A DNA stretch of 20,579 nt from Candidatus Poseidoniaceae archaeon (GCA_028822955.1 JAPKCL010000023.1:1-20579), one strand, 5' to 3'; positions 6,043 through 13,893 are shown, numbered from the stretch's first letter. The notes: generated from the sequence alone by a model not told the origin. A program made the numbers and translations.

Positions 6043-6933
6043 CTATTCGGATTCAAGTGATTCTTTCGAACCCATCGCAACAATTTGTGGACCAATCAAA
6101 ACGTAAACTATTAACAGAATACCCGAAAGGCTGTACAATACAAATTGGAACTTTGTGTTGATAAGATTCTCACCCACTTCAGTCGAATTGAGAATTGAGA
6201 GAATTGTTGCCGAGACAATGAAAAGAAGTTGGAGCACTGAAAGCTTCATTGGAATACCTTTCTTAGCCTTGGAGAGTTTCCGATCTGAAATCATCAAGGC
6301 ACCTGAAATGAACATAACAGGGAGAATTAAAAAGTCGAAAAACGGTTTCTCGTGAGAAGAACTCGTTACTTCAAAACAAAAAATGCAATTTGTCGTCACA
6401 TCAGGGCCAAAGCCCGAAGAGGGTTGAAGCCAAATCATTGCGGCAACGGTAATCAAAATCATTGCATTACCAGGAGATGCTAAACCGTGAAAATAATTCT
6501 TATCTGAACCATCTTCGTGTTGAAATCGTGCGAGTCGTAGCATCCCAGTAACAATAATCCAGCAACTTGCAATGCCCAATGAAACCGACCACAGAGGAGA
6601 TGCTTCACCCCATCGCCCAAACATCACAAACATCAGTAAGGCAGGAGCAACACAGAAGGAAATACAATCAGACATGACATCGAGAGTTCCACCAAGTAAT
6701 TTTCTCTTCGAGTATTTTCTTGCAACCGGACCATCGATGATGTCTCCAATGGCTGAGAGTAAGATGCATCCCATTGCCAACCAGATATAATTTGATTTTA
6801 CCCCTTCACCAAAATATGGGTTTTGAAGTGTTTCAACAGCGAGAATGATGAACATGATTGCAGCTGCGCCCAAGAGGCCATTTGCTAATGTGATGAAGTC
6901 TGCAATCCCCATCATCCGATACGTCGTTTTCAT
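6043..6933 (-). CDS. CDP-alcohol phosphatidyltransferase (phosphatidylserine/archaetidylserine synthase type)
   Basis: The full CDP-alcohol phosphotransferase signature DGx2ARx8Gx3Dx3D is present: Asp67-Gly68, Ala71-Arg72, Gly81, Asp85 and Asp89. These residues bind metal and the CDP group. The N-terminal GIADFITLANGLLG and the following membrane segments resemble PssA-type enzymes, which move a CDP-activated lipid onto serine; in archaea the lipid would be CDP-archaeol. Six to eight hydrophobic segments fit an integral membrane enzyme (for example residues ~20-33, 50-64, 91-105, 118-132, 157-169, 201-215, 232-248, 266-284). At 296 aa it is longer than the minimal fold. The ATG at 6933 is chosen because GGGGTGA lies 5 nt upstream; the TTG at 6951 has no such site. 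The acceptor (serine, inositol phosphate or glycerol phosphate) is not proven by sequence. Confidence 0.85.
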   Translation of the reverse strand: MKTTYRMMGIADFITLANGLLGAAAIMFIILAVETLQNPYFGEGVKSNYIWLAMGCILLSAIGDIIDGPVARKYSKRKLLGGTLDVMSDCISFCVAPALLMFVMFGRWGEASPLWSVSLGIASCWIIVTGMLRLARFQHEDGSDKNYFHGLASPGNAMILITVAAMIWLQPSSGFGPDVTTNCIFCFEVTSSSHEKPFFDFLILPVMFISGALMISDRKLSKAKKGIPMKLSVLQLLFIVSATILSILNSTEVGENLINTKFQFVLYSLSGILLIVYVLIGPQIVAMGSKESLESE

Positions 6934-7128
6934 GTAGTCACCCCAAAACAAAAAGATGTGATTTTTGTTCTCTAACTCGTGTTAAATCCTCAATGCACAA
7001 GAAGGTTTAGCAATACCTTTTGGAAATGTTTCGTTTGGAGCGTGTTTGAATCTGTCCACGAAAGAGAGAAAAGAGATATTCTCTGCCGAACATTCGAGCC
7101 ACATTTCCGTAATTCTGCAATAAAAGGA

Positions 7129-7139
7129 CATATTTAGTA
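7129..7139 (+). promoter_or_regulatory. TATA-like box upstream of the 64 aa gene
   Basis: ACATATTTAG lies about 62 nt before the ATG at 7196 and would place transcription start near 7155. A 16-codon uORF (ATG at 7156, stop ending at 7206) would then begin at the 5' end and overlap the start of the 64 aa gene in another frame. Confidence 0.3.
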
Positions 7140-7195
7140 AAAAGGGGGGGCGTAGATGGTGTATTGCGCAAGAAAGCGAACATTAAAGAGGGAGT

Positions 7196-7390
7196 ATGAG
7201 GTTTAAAGATAACATGGGTAACCGATTACTTGAAAAAAATCAGCCGACAACATTGGATAGCCTTCGCATGGCATATATCCGGGTTGTAAAACAGAAAAAA
7301 GTCCATGACGATTTTTTGCGTGTTTCAAAAGAAATGGAAGAGCGAATGTCGGAAAGTCGACCCTCTACAATGTTCTTTTACGGATTATAA
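7196..7390 (+). CDS. Small hypothetical protein, 64 aa
   Basis: The ATG at 7196 follows AGAGGGAGT, a fair Shine-Dalgarno. The product is charged and helical in character (residues ~20-50 hold many Lys, Arg and Glu: RVVKQKKVHDDFLRVSKEME), with no signal peptide or Cys. No family is recognised. It precedes the LysE-type gene by 107 nt on the same strand and could be cotranscribed, but nothing links them functionally. It may be a real small protein; a chance ORF cannot be excluded. Confidence 0.5.
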   Translation: MRFKDNMGNRLLEKNQPTTLDSLRMAYIRVVKQKKVHDDFLRVSKEMEERMSESRPSTMFFYGL

Positions 7391-7497
7391 TTACATTCAA
7401 AGCCTCACTTCTCCGCTTTCTCGGATTTACCTCCATTGCGGAGAGGTGACGGCCTCCCTTGAGAAGCGTTGATGTCTTACGCCCATCTCGACCGTGT

Positions 7498-8124
7498 ATG
7501 GAGCCTATAGCCTGGGAAGCAATTCTTGCGGCAGGTATCTTTTTCTCACTCGGTGCAACCTCTCCTGGTCCGAGCTTAATTGTCGTGTTACGTAACACTC
7601 TCATCGGTGGGCGAAGGCAAGGTGTCGCCTGTGCTGTTGGTCATGGGGTAGGGTTCGGAATCTATGCTGGAAGTGCTGTATTTGGTTTGATCTTACTGTT
7701 AGAGAATGCACCCAACGTATTCTTGGTTCTACAAATCATCGGCGTTTTACTTTTGATATGGTATGGGATAATCATGTGGATGGCTAACATTAACGCTCTG
7801 CAAGAGATCGATATCGAATCGAATGGGAAAGACCGTCAAGGATTTGCCGAAGGATTTGCAATTGCTTTCTTTAACCCAAAAATCGCTCTCTTTTTGGTAG
7901 CAGTATTGGCCCAAGTTCTCAAACCAGGTATGGGGATTGAAACAAAAATCGTCATTGGATTGCTTGGCATGACCATCGACATGGGATGGTACATGATTGT
8001 GGCCATCGTACTAACTGGCACGCCAGTACTAGAACAATTACGTAAAAATGGAGAAATTGTCTACAAACTTACTGCAGTTGCCCTTTGGTTTTTTGCAGGC
8101 TCAGTAACCTTGAGTCTGCTGTAA
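7498..8124 (+). CDS. LysE/RhtB family amino-acid exporter, 208 aa
   Basis: The N-terminus shows the family hallmark of LysE/RhtB/CadD exporters: first helix, SPGPSLIVVLRNTL (about residues 21-34), then GRRQGVACAVGHGVG leading into helix 2. Six hydrophobic segments and a length of about 208 aa match the family (usually 200-220). A second conserved region, GFAEGFAIAFFNPKIALFLVA, matches the loop and helix 4 with its NPK motif. These transporters export amino acids or similar small molecules with cation exchange; the substrate cannot be told. The first ATG (7498) is taken as start; a TTG at 7459 would only add a Pro/Arg-rich extension. The stop abuts the convergent mutM stop with no gap. Confidence 0.85.
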   Translation: MEPIAWEAILAAGIFFSLGATSPGPSLIVVLRNTLIGGRRQGVACAVGHGVGFGIYAGSAVFGLILLLENAPNVFLVLQIIGVLLLIWYGIIMWMANINALQEIDIESNGKDRQGFAEGFAIAFFNPKIALFLVAVLAQVLKPGMGIETKIVIGLLGMTIDMGWYMIVAIVLTGTPVLEQLRKNGEIVYKLTAVALWFFAGSVTLSLL

Positions 8125-9030
8125 CTATTTTTGGCAACGAGGACACAAAAAAGTCGAACGGTTGCTTTGGACAATCCGTTCAATCGTTCCGTTACAACCC
8201 TCTTTTAGACAAGGGCCGTCCTCTCGGTCATAGACTTGGAAATGATGTCCAAAGTAGCCAAGTGTTCCGTCGACTGCAGCGAAGTCGTTGAGTGTTGAGC
8301 CACCAACTGCAATAGCTGCTATGAGTACTTCCTTGACCTGTTCTACCAAAGTGATGAGAGCCTTTGTTGGCTTGCCATCTTTACGCACCAGTTTATTGGT
8401 AGGGAGAAGAGGAGAAATTCCTGAACGATGTAAAGCCTCACATGCATAGATATTACCAACACCAACCACAAAGCGCTGGTCAAGTAAAGTGGTCTTAATC
8501 GGTGAACGTTTTCGTTGGCATTTCCGAGCTGCATCCTGGGCAGTCCAATGTTCAAGCGGTTCGGGGCCCAGATGCTCAAGGAGAGATTGAATAGGTTCTT
8601 CAGCCCGTTCAAAAAGATCGGCAACGCCAAACCTTCGAGGGTCTGTATATACGGCAACTGAGCCATCATCAAAGCAGAATTCCATGTGGTCATGACGTCC
8701 ATCAAAACCAGTCAGTTCTCCAAACTTCGAATGATTTAAACTCGCATTTTTTTGAAGATATCGAGGAACTTCAGATGCTGTGATGAGTGTGTAGCGTCCG
8801 GACATTCCCAGATGGGAGAGAAATACAAGTTCATCCGTAGTGTCGATGAGAAGGTACTTTGCCCTACGACGAACTTGAGTAATCGTTTGACCAGTCAATC
8901 GTTGTGCCATGTTTTCAGGAAATGGAAAACGTAAACCTGCTCGACGAAGCGTCACCTGCGTAATGGTTCGACCAACCCAAGCTTGTGCTAAACCAGTTCG
9001 TACGGTCTCAACTTCGGGTAATTCTGGCAT
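8125..9030 (-). CDS. mutM: Formamidopyrimidine-DNA glycosylase (Fpg/MutM)
   Basis: The protein starts MPELPEVETV, so Pro2 (the Schiff-base nucleophile after Met removal) and Glu3 are in place; this fixes the start at 9030 within a longer open frame. Lys58 in RRAKYLL, the SHLGMSGRY segment (72-80), the H2TH region around RFVVGVGNIYACEALHRSGI (186-205) and a C-terminal zinc finger (Cys274, Cys279, Cys296, Cys299, with Arg291 in NRSTF) are all present. Length 301 aa is normal to slightly long. The enzyme removes 8-oxoguanine and other oxidised purines from DNA and nicks the backbone. It is a bacterial-type gene, uncommon in archaea, so transfer is likely. It is the third gene of the nop5-flpA cluster, only 4 nt behind flpA. 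Confidence 0.96.
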   Translation of the reverse strand: MPELPEVETVRTGLAQAWVGRTITQVTLRRAGLRFPFPENMAQRLTGQTITQVRRRAKYLLIDTTDELVFLSHLGMSGRYTLITASEVPRYLQKNASLNHSKFGELTGFDGRHDHMEFCFDDGSVAVYTDPRRFGVADLFERAEEPIQSLLEHLGPEPLEHWTAQDAARKCQRKRSPIKTTLLDQRFVVGVGNIYACEALHRSGISPLLPTNKLVRKDGKPTKALITLVEQVKEVLIAAIAVGGSTLNDFAAVDGTLGYFGHHFQVYDREDGPCLKEGCNGTIERIVQSNRSTFLCPRCQK

Positions 9031-9034
9031 CGAA

Positions 9035-9754
9035 TCACTCCATCTTTCGAACGGCGAAAAGAACGTGGTTGTCTTCATATCCAGTTAAGGAAATTCGTTC
9101 CTCGACTTCAAAACCTGAAGTACTCAGTTGATGTTCTACCTTGTCAAATAAGGCTGATTCGCCTTCTCCAGTCCAACGTTCACTGGCGGCTTTGAGCGAA
9201 AGAAGACCTGTGCCATTACGATTGAGGAAGCGGCGACACGCTCCTATGAAAATATCGACTTGGCCGGCTTGGGCAACATCTTGGAACAGCCAATTGACTT
9301 TACGAGGAAGTAAGACACCCCAGGCAGCATGTTTTCTTGCATCACCTAGCACGGGAACCAAACCAGGTCGGCTCTTTGCCATGTGTGTGAGTTCTCGTAG
9401 ACATCGTGGTGCAAGGTCAACAGCAACTAAACGCCCACGTAAATCATTATCCTGGCCACACAAATGGTCATGTAAATGGCTAATTGAAGTCCCGTGGCCT
9501 GCACCAAGGTAGAGAACGGTCGTGCCTTCTTCTGGTAACAACCACGAAGGGTCACGTTCCGTCCGCATGATTGCTGCACCAAGTTTGGAACGTGAAGGGT
9601 CCCAACGACGAAATTCAGTTCCAGAAAAAGAACGGAGGGATTCGCCATAAACTGCTCGTCGGGGTACAGCGTTCATTGACCACAAAGCGCGACCATCCTT
9701 CATCACCGCCCAAGACAACATTGTCTGACGGCGACGATTGTTGTTCTTCCCCAT
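9035..9754 (-). CDS. flpA: Fibrillarin-like rRNA/tRNA 2'-O-methyltransferase
   Basis: Residues 50-62 (RWDPSRSKLGAAI) and the SAM-binding motif LYLGAGHGTSISH (81-93) are fibrillarin hallmarks; VAVDLAPR, VLGDAR (136-140, Asp138), LFQDVAQ (156-162), LSLKAAS (Lys188) and YEDNH (His230) follow in the usual order. It is the catalytic subunit of the box C/D ribonucleoprotein, methylating rRNA or tRNA ribose under guide RNA control with Nop5 and L7Ae. At 239 aa it matches archaeal family length (about 230). The ATG at 9754 is chosen; the TTG two codons earlier gives no benefit, and GAGGT lies 8 nt upstream. It is 9 nt behind nop5. The N-terminal Arg/Asn stretch (GKNNNRRRQ) is somewhat extended. Confidence 0.95.
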   Translation of the reverse strand: MGKNNNRRRQTMLSWAVMKDGRALWSMNAVPRRAVYGESLRSFSGTEFRRWDPSRSKLGAAIMRTERDPSWLLPEEGTTVLYLGAGHGTSISHLHDHLCGQDNDLRGRLVAVDLAPRCLRELTHMAKSRPGLVPVLGDARKHAAWGVLLPRKVNWLFQDVAQAGQVDIFIGACRRFLNRNGTGLLSLKAASERWTGEGESALFDKVEHQLSTSGFEVEERISLTGYEDNHVLFAVRKME

Positions 9755-9763
9755 ATCCAAACC

Positions 9764-10777
9764 TCATTTTCGACGTGAAGGTGGTGAAGGGAATGCTTGA
9801 CAAATTTCATTCACCCTTCGATCGAGTTCTCGCATTTGTTCTTCGCCCCATGGTTTACCTTCAAAGGCATCGATTTTGGCCGCAATACTCGCTTTTGCTG
9901 CAACGGTTCGTGAAATTTTACCACGAACCCAACGAGGGGAGCGTGAAATCCAAGGATGCATGAAAATGTGACCGTGTTTTGGAGGTGGTGCACCTGTTTT
10001 GAGATGGTTGAAAAATGCTTTTTCTGCACCAAGAACTTGAACGGTCCCTGCAGGAAGTCGTGCAAGGCGCATACGCCCGTGTGCTTCTACACAAAGACGA
10101 GCAGCAAGCAACGGTCCCAAAAGGGCAGACAGGGATGGAAGATGTTCGAGTGTTAAATGACGTATTCCATTTTCCAGACGATCCAGTTGGCCTCGGAACA
10201 CCGAGACACTTTGTCCCCATTCTTTGAGTGCTTTCCATTCGGGTTTTCCTGGACCGACTGGTGGAAGAGGGACATCGAGGGTTTTCGAGAGGTGTTCCAA
10301 TGATTCTGCTTCACCAACCGTTTTCCCAAGACTTGACCGGTCTTGGCCAAATCGGGCTTCAGGCAAAAATAAACCAACCCATTCGACCAAGCGTGCCTCC
10401 ATAGTGAGGGAAGTACTGCGCATTTCATCGCTCGCTCGCATCAAATGTTCCAGACGGCGGTCGGGGTCACCTGCGGCTTGTGCAACGCCTCGGGTAGCCA
10501 TTGCAATCGCTGCTTCATCAGCAGCATCTTGCGCTTCATCATCCGGCAAAGGCCAATCAGCGTCAGGCAAATCAAGTTCACCATGAACACGAGGCTTTGC
10601 TTCAGGGAAGCGTTCTAACAAGACCATTGCTTCGGAAGTAAGTCCACCTTCTGCAATGCATTCAAGGCGAGCAACAAGACTTCGCTGGTCGTAAAAACCG
10701 TCCCATTGTTCAATGTCGACGATCGAACCATTGGCATCGGCAACCGCTGCTGCACGCCAGTCATACCAAAGCCACAT
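9764..10777 (-). CDS. Nop5/Nop56-like box C/D RNP core protein
   Basis: The Nop domain is clear: LLGPLLAARL (219-228), RLPAGTVQVLGAEKAFFNHLKTG broken as PAGTVQVLGAEKA (242-254), PPKHGHIFMHP (265-275) and RGKISRTVAAKASIAAKID (286-304). It bridges L7Ae-bound guide RNA and fibrillarin. The N-terminal half (1-140) should be the fibrillarin-binding domain and the middle (150-215) the coiled coil. At 337 aa it is shorter than many archaeal Nop5 proteins and lacks a long Lys-rich tail, ending SPPSRRK. The N-terminal region is unusually acidic (69-90, Asp-rich). First gene of the cluster; ATG at 10777 with GGAG just upstream; L7Ae is not in this window. Confidence 0.93.
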   Translation of the reverse strand: MWLWYDWRAAAVADANGSIVDIEQWDGFYDQRSLVARLECIAEGGLTSEAMVLLERFPEAKPRVHGELDLPDADWPLPDDEAQDAADEAAIAMATRGVAQAAGDPDRRLEHLMRASDEMRSTSLTMEARLVEWVGLFLPEARFGQDRSSLGKTVGEAESLEHLSKTLDVPLPPVGPGKPEWKALKEWGQSVSVFRGQLDRLENGIRHLTLEHLPSLSALLGPLLAARLCVEAHGRMRLARLPAGTVQVLGAEKAFFNHLKTGAPPPKHGHIFMHPWISRSPRWVRGKISRTVAAKASIAAKIDAFEGKPWGEEQMRELDRRVNEICQAFPSPPSRRK

Positions 10778-10871
10778 AGTACTCCGATTGGGCTCCCTGT
10801 CTTCACCCTTCCCTCCAAACCGCTTTTACCACCCCGTAGAAGAAAGCGATACGTATCTTCGATTGAATCAA

Positions 10872-10883
10872 ATTATATTTCCG
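10872..10883 (-). promoter_or_regulatory. BRE/TATA promoter of the nop5-flpA-mutM cluster
   Basis: Read on the minus strand, CGGAAATATAATT is a BRE-like CGGAAA directly followed by a TATA box. Transcription would start near 10849, giving a leader of about 70 nt. The same A/T block could serve the divergent transcription factor S gene on the + strand. Confidence 0.5.
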
Positions 10884-10917
10884 ATAAGGCTAAGTAATGC
10901 TTGTATAACCTGTTGCT

Positions 10918-11277
10918 ATGTTTTGCCCCGAATGTGGAACACTGTCCTTCCCTAACCCTAAAGGTGAAATCGCCTGTACCAATTACAAATGCGGATATAA
11001 TGGTCCTGCAAACGTAGTCATCAAAGGAACTGATGGTAAAGAAGTCGACCTTTCTCAAGCCACCTCGAGCACAGAATCGAAGGCTCGTGTGTATGATGTC
11101 ATCAAGGATTCTGACAAGCGCCACGGTGTCTTGACCACAGGCACCTACATGTGCCCGTCACAGAAGTGTAACAGCATCTATGTGTACGCATATCTTGAAC
11201 AGACTCGTTCTTCCGATGAACCTGAAACAAGAATGCTCACCTGCAAAGATTGCGGCAAAGGTTGGCGCGAATACTGA
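10918..11277 (+). CDS. Transcription factor S (TFIIS/Rpb9-like, archaeal TFS)
   Basis: At 119 aa it has two zinc ribbons: N-terminal Cys3, Cys6, Cys20, Cys25 and C-terminal Cys79, Cys84, Cys109, Cys112. Between the C-terminal pairs lies LEQTRSSDEPETR with the acidic Asp100-Glu101 that TFS/TFIIS inserts into RNA polymerase to stimulate cleavage of backtracked RNA. The protein ends CGKGWREY, as in the family. Oddly, two Cys pairs (CTNYKC and CPSQKC) are spaced by four residues where archaeal TFS usually has two. The ATG at 10918 leaves no room for a Shine-Dalgarno; a weak TATA-like AAGTAAT about 25 nt upstream suggests a leaderless mRNA. It is divergent to nop5 and convergent to PCNA. Confidence 0.93.
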   Translation: MFCPECGTLSFPNPKGEIACTNYKCGYNGPANVVIKGTDGKEVDLSQATSSTESKARVYDVIKDSDKRHGVLTTGTYMCPSQKCNSIYVYAYLEQTRSSDEPETRMLTCKDCGKGWREY

Positions 11278-11300
11278 GGATAGTTCCTCAGTTGAAAGAT

Positions 11301-11319
11301 ACAACGATTACATCGTTGT
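11301..11319. terminator. Hairpin between convergent TFS and PCNA genes
   Basis: ACAACGAT-TAC-ATCGTTGT is a perfect 8-bp stem with a 3-nt loop, 24 nt after the TFS stop. It has no T-tract. A second near-perfect palindrome TGAGCC-GT-GGCTCA lies at 11338-11351. Being in a convergent gap, either could act as a bidirectional terminator or 3' end processing signal. Confidence 0.35.
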
Positions 11320-11398
11320 GTAGTTGTATGATTCCGTTGAGCCGTGGCTCACGCTGTTGAACTTATTTGCACAGAGTGTGCTAAAAATTATGCTCGAC

Positions 11399-12139
11399 TC
11401 AGAAGTCGTTTTCTACACGTGGAGCCAAGAAGTATTGGACTTCAGCTGCACCATCATGGAAATTAAAAGACATTGAAAGTGGATAGTTTTCGCCAAAGCC
11501 GAGATTAACAGATTGGAGGTTTCCAAAGATCTTCGACAAAGGAACAAGATAGGTCAATGAGTATTGACTTCGAGCAGGTCCATCACATTCGAGGTGTTGG
11601 AGTTCATCTTTGTTGAAAGTGACCGTAACTGAATCAGTTGATCCAAGAACATGCACGGTGAACGTGTTTTCATCAATACTGAAATTCACTAAATCGCCAA
11701 CTTGGCGAGCAGCCTTCAAGGCTTGCGTGAAATCAGAGCCAGAAATTGTGACTTGGCAAGGAAGTTTGAGTTCAGGTAGCGTTGGTGGATTCATGGTCGT
11801 GTTGTCAAGAGGACGAATGTTTCGGTCAATCTTTCCAAGATTCACTGTCAAAACACCAGTTTCATCGCCATAGGCCATTTCAATCATATCGGTAGGACCG
11901 CCAAGACTGACTAATTCCTTAATTTTGCGAAGCTCGAGACCAAGTTTGGTTTCATCGAGCTCCCATGTATCGAATGCCGCTGAATCGATGTTCATTTGAA
12001 TCATAGCAACGTGTGATGGGTCGACGACTCGGATTTCTAATCCATTCTCGCCAAAATCAAACCTTGCATCTTCAACTACTACACCTAACGTTTCGATAAT
12101 CTTGCTCATCAAGTCCTGTCGGGCCGTGACGTTCAACAT
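11399..12139 (-). CDS. pcn: DNA polymerase sliding clamp (PCNA)
   Basis: The 246 aa product has the two-domain PCNA layout. LEIRVVDPSHVAMIQMNI (34-51) is the classic first-domain signature, LGLELRKIKELV (67-78) precedes the interdomain connector (about 110-128), and the protein ends YFLAPRVENDF, matching the family's LAPRVE tail. As a homotrimer it encircles DNA and tethers polymerase, FEN1, ligase and repair enzymes through PIP boxes. The ATG at 12139 is preferred because GAGAGGGG lies upstream; the frame is open to 12169. A TATA-like TTTTATGC (minus strand, about 12204-12211) and a BRE-like CGGAAA farther upstream may drive it. Confidence 0.96.
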   Translation of the reverse strand: MLNVTARQDLMSKIIETLGVVVEDARFDFGENGLEIRVVDPSHVAMIQMNIDSAAFDTWELDETKLGLELRKIKELVSLGGPTDMIEMAYGDETGVLTVNLGKIDRNIRPLDNTTMNPPTLPELKLPCQVTISGSDFTQALKAARQVGDLVNFSIDENTFTVHVLGSTDSVTVTFNKDELQHLECDGPARSQYSLTYLVPLSKIFGNLQSVNLGFGENYPLSMSFNFHDGAAEVQYFLAPRVENDF

Positions 12140-12234
12140 GAGATACACCCCTCTCCAATTGCTCTTCACTTTCGACGGCTTATGAACTTAACATCTGTGA
12201 AGCATAAAATGTGGGGCGTCGGGCGCGGTATTTT

Positions 12235-12253
12235 CGGAAATTACTCTTTTCCG
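12235..12253. promoter_or_regulatory. Divergent BRE-like pair between PCNA and glycosyltransferase genes
   Basis: CGGAAA (12235-12240) and its inverse TTTCCG (12248-12253) are 7 nt apart, nested in a wider inverted repeat GCGCGG (12223-12228) ... CCGCGC (12251-12256). Each CGGAAA is followed on its own strand by A/T-rich sequence, so this may be back-to-back BRE/TATA elements or an operator for both genes. Confidence 0.35.
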
Positions 12254-12353
12254 CGCATGGACCAATCTAAAATTATGTCAAAGGTTCAACAGAACTAATT
12301 TATTGAAGGATATCTCCCTTGGATTGATATGGGCGGCCTCCTTGCATCGAATC

Positions 12354-13493
12354 ATGGGCGAATCATCTGGTTCCGTGGCTCCACTGCTCAAAGAAGACGG
12401 TGAAGCGTTCAAAATCGCCATATTGATTCCTACCATCAACAATGCAGATGAACTCGATATTGTACTTGGTCGCCTTTCAAAGCAAACCTATCCTCACTTT
12501 GAAGTGATCATTTCAGATTCAAAATCCAAGGACCACACGAAAGAAGTCTGTGAGAAATATGGTGCAACTTGGATAGAAGACCCTTCTCGAAATCGTGCTG
12601 ATGCTTGCAATTATGCACTTCGACAAATGGACCATGAATTGGTTCTGTTCACCGATGATGATACGATTCCACCACTCGATTGGGTTGAAAAGTTAGTTCG
12701 CTGGTTTAATGACCCCGAAGTTGGAGCAGTAGGTGGTCCAAACTTTGCACCGGATGAAGACCCGTTTGGAGCCAAATGCGCCGATGTTGCCTTTTGCACT
12801 AAATTTATGACCGCTGGAACTCGATACGGCGCTCAACCAAAAGGCGACCTCGTCCCAATTACTCACAACCCAGGCGTCAACTGCGCTCATCGAATGGCCA
12901 ACCTTCGTGAAGTTGACTTCTTTGAACCAGGATGCATTGGCGCGGAAGATGTGGTATTGGATGCTAAAATTCAGCGTGCGGGTCACAAACTGTTCATCGA
13001 CCCTTCAAACGTCATGCCTCATCGCCGTCGACGTCCATTCAAACCTTACATGAAGCAAATGCGAAACTATGGCTACACTCGAATGGTCGCCAATAAACGC
13101 TGGCCTGAAATCTCAACATGGTCACATACTGCTATCGGTTTTTTCCCAGCACTTGTTGTCGTGGCTCTGCTTGGAATGCTCTTCGGAGCCATTACCGGTG
13201 GAGCAGATGCAGAACTCTGGTTCACACTTGCTGGTGATTGGGATGCTTCGCGTATCGCTTTCCACATCCCACTCGGTTTAGTCTGCCTGTACATTGGCAT
13301 CTGTTGGCTTGGAGCTGCGATTGGGACATCACCTCATCGCTCGGTTGGAACAGTATTTTTCGCACCGCTGTTTGTATTCTTAGCGCAATGGGCGTACGGC
13401 CAAGGCGTCATCAAAGCATGGAGAGAAATCCGTCGCACTGGTGGTAAAGCCGGTGAAGGTACACAAATCGACGACCGTGTACGCACGGCATGA
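12354..13493 (+). CDS. Membrane-associated family 2 glycosyltransferase
   Basis: A GT2 (GT-A fold) N-terminal domain: IAILIPTINNADELD (21-35) as the nucleotide-binding strand and helix, VIISDSKSKD (51-60), the metal-binding DDD at 101-103 in LFTDDDTIPP, GGPN (127-130), and an acidic GAED (196-199) as candidate catalytic base, then HRRRRPF (223-229). The C-terminal third has three hydrophobic segments (about 259-281, 304-324, 333-350), which anchor it in the membrane. Such enzymes transfer sugar from a nucleotide sugar to a lipid or glycan; donor and acceptor are unknown. The ATG at 12354 is taken because the TTG at 12303 only adds 17 residues and lacks a ribosome site. No Shine-Dalgarno is seen. 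It is 79 nt upstream of a small membrane protein gene. Confidence 0.88.
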   Translation: MGESSGSVAPLLKEDGEAFKIAILIPTINNADELDIVLGRLSKQTYPHFEVIISDSKSKDHTKEVCEKYGATWIEDPSRNRADACNYALRQMDHELVLFTDDDTIPPLDWVEKLVRWFNDPEVGAVGGPNFAPDEDPFGAKCADVAFCTKFMTAGTRYGAQPKGDLVPITHNPGVNCAHRMANLREVDFFEPGCIGAEDVVLDAKIQRAGHKLFIDPSNVMPHRRRRPFKPYMKQMRNYGYTRMVANKRWPEISTWSHTAIGFFPALVVVALLGMLFGAITGGADAELWFTLAGDWDASRIAFHIPLGLVCLYIGICWLGAAIGTSPHRSVGTVFFAPLFVFLAQWAYGQGVIKAWREIRRTGGKAGEGTQIDDRVRTA

Positions 13494-13522
13494 GCAGACA
13501 TCCAGTGAAAAAGTCGCAATAA

Positions 13523-13539
13523 CCCCTGAAAAAGAGGGG
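13523..13539. terminator. Short hairpin after the glycosyltransferase gene
   Basis: CCCCT-GAAAAAG-AGGGG forms a 5-bp G/C stem with a 7-nt loop 30 nt after the stop at 13493. There is no T-run, so terminator function is only possible. Confidence 0.25.
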
Positions 13540-13572
13540 AAGGCATTTGGTTGAGAGGAATAAAGTCAAGAT

Positions 13573-13893
13573 ATGGCCGGTCGACTTCACAACCGATTGG
13601 CAGAACTCGATACACCAGATCATGCGACTGATGAAGAAGAGATTTGGTCACTTATCCGCCTCAGTCTGGTCATACTTCGAATCGTACTGTTCGTAGCAAT
13701 CATTCTGGTATCTGAACTGATGGAGAGTTATTACCTCTCCAACTTGTCAATGGCCGTGTGGGCTCTTGTCATTGGAATTCCCTTGTTCATCCTCATCTCA
13801 TGGGTAATTGTATTGGGAGACCGCGTCATCAAAAAACAGGCTTTGGCTTCCGAAGAAACTGCAGTCCTGCGCCCAATTCTAGAACGGGTCTAA
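13573..13893 (+). CDS. Small membrane protein, 106 aa, unknown
   Basis: Two hydrophobic helices (about residues 28-47 and 59-81) follow an acidic N-terminal region (HATDEEEIWSLIRL) and precede a charged tail (DRVIKKQALASEE). This topology puts both ends on the same side of the membrane. No family is recognised. The gene follows the glycosyltransferase on the same strand with a 79-nt gap and might be cotranscribed with it. Its TAA overlaps the stop of the convergent ABC exporter gene by 4 nt. Confidence 0.65.
   Translation: MAGRLHNRLAELDTPDHATDEEEIWSLIRLSLVILRIVLFVAIILVSELMESYYLSNLSMAVWALVIGIPLFILISWVIVLGDRVIKKQALASEETAVLRPILERV

Noticed and set aside
11344..11463. A GTG-started 39-codon + strand frame with a CTEC motif and many basic residues
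   Set aside because: It overlaps the 3' end of PCNA antisense, has no ribosome site and only one Cys pair; chance is more likely.
13573..13893. Holin-like reading of the 106 aa two-helix membrane protein
   Set aside because: Two helices alone are not evidence; there is no lysis or phage gene beside it.
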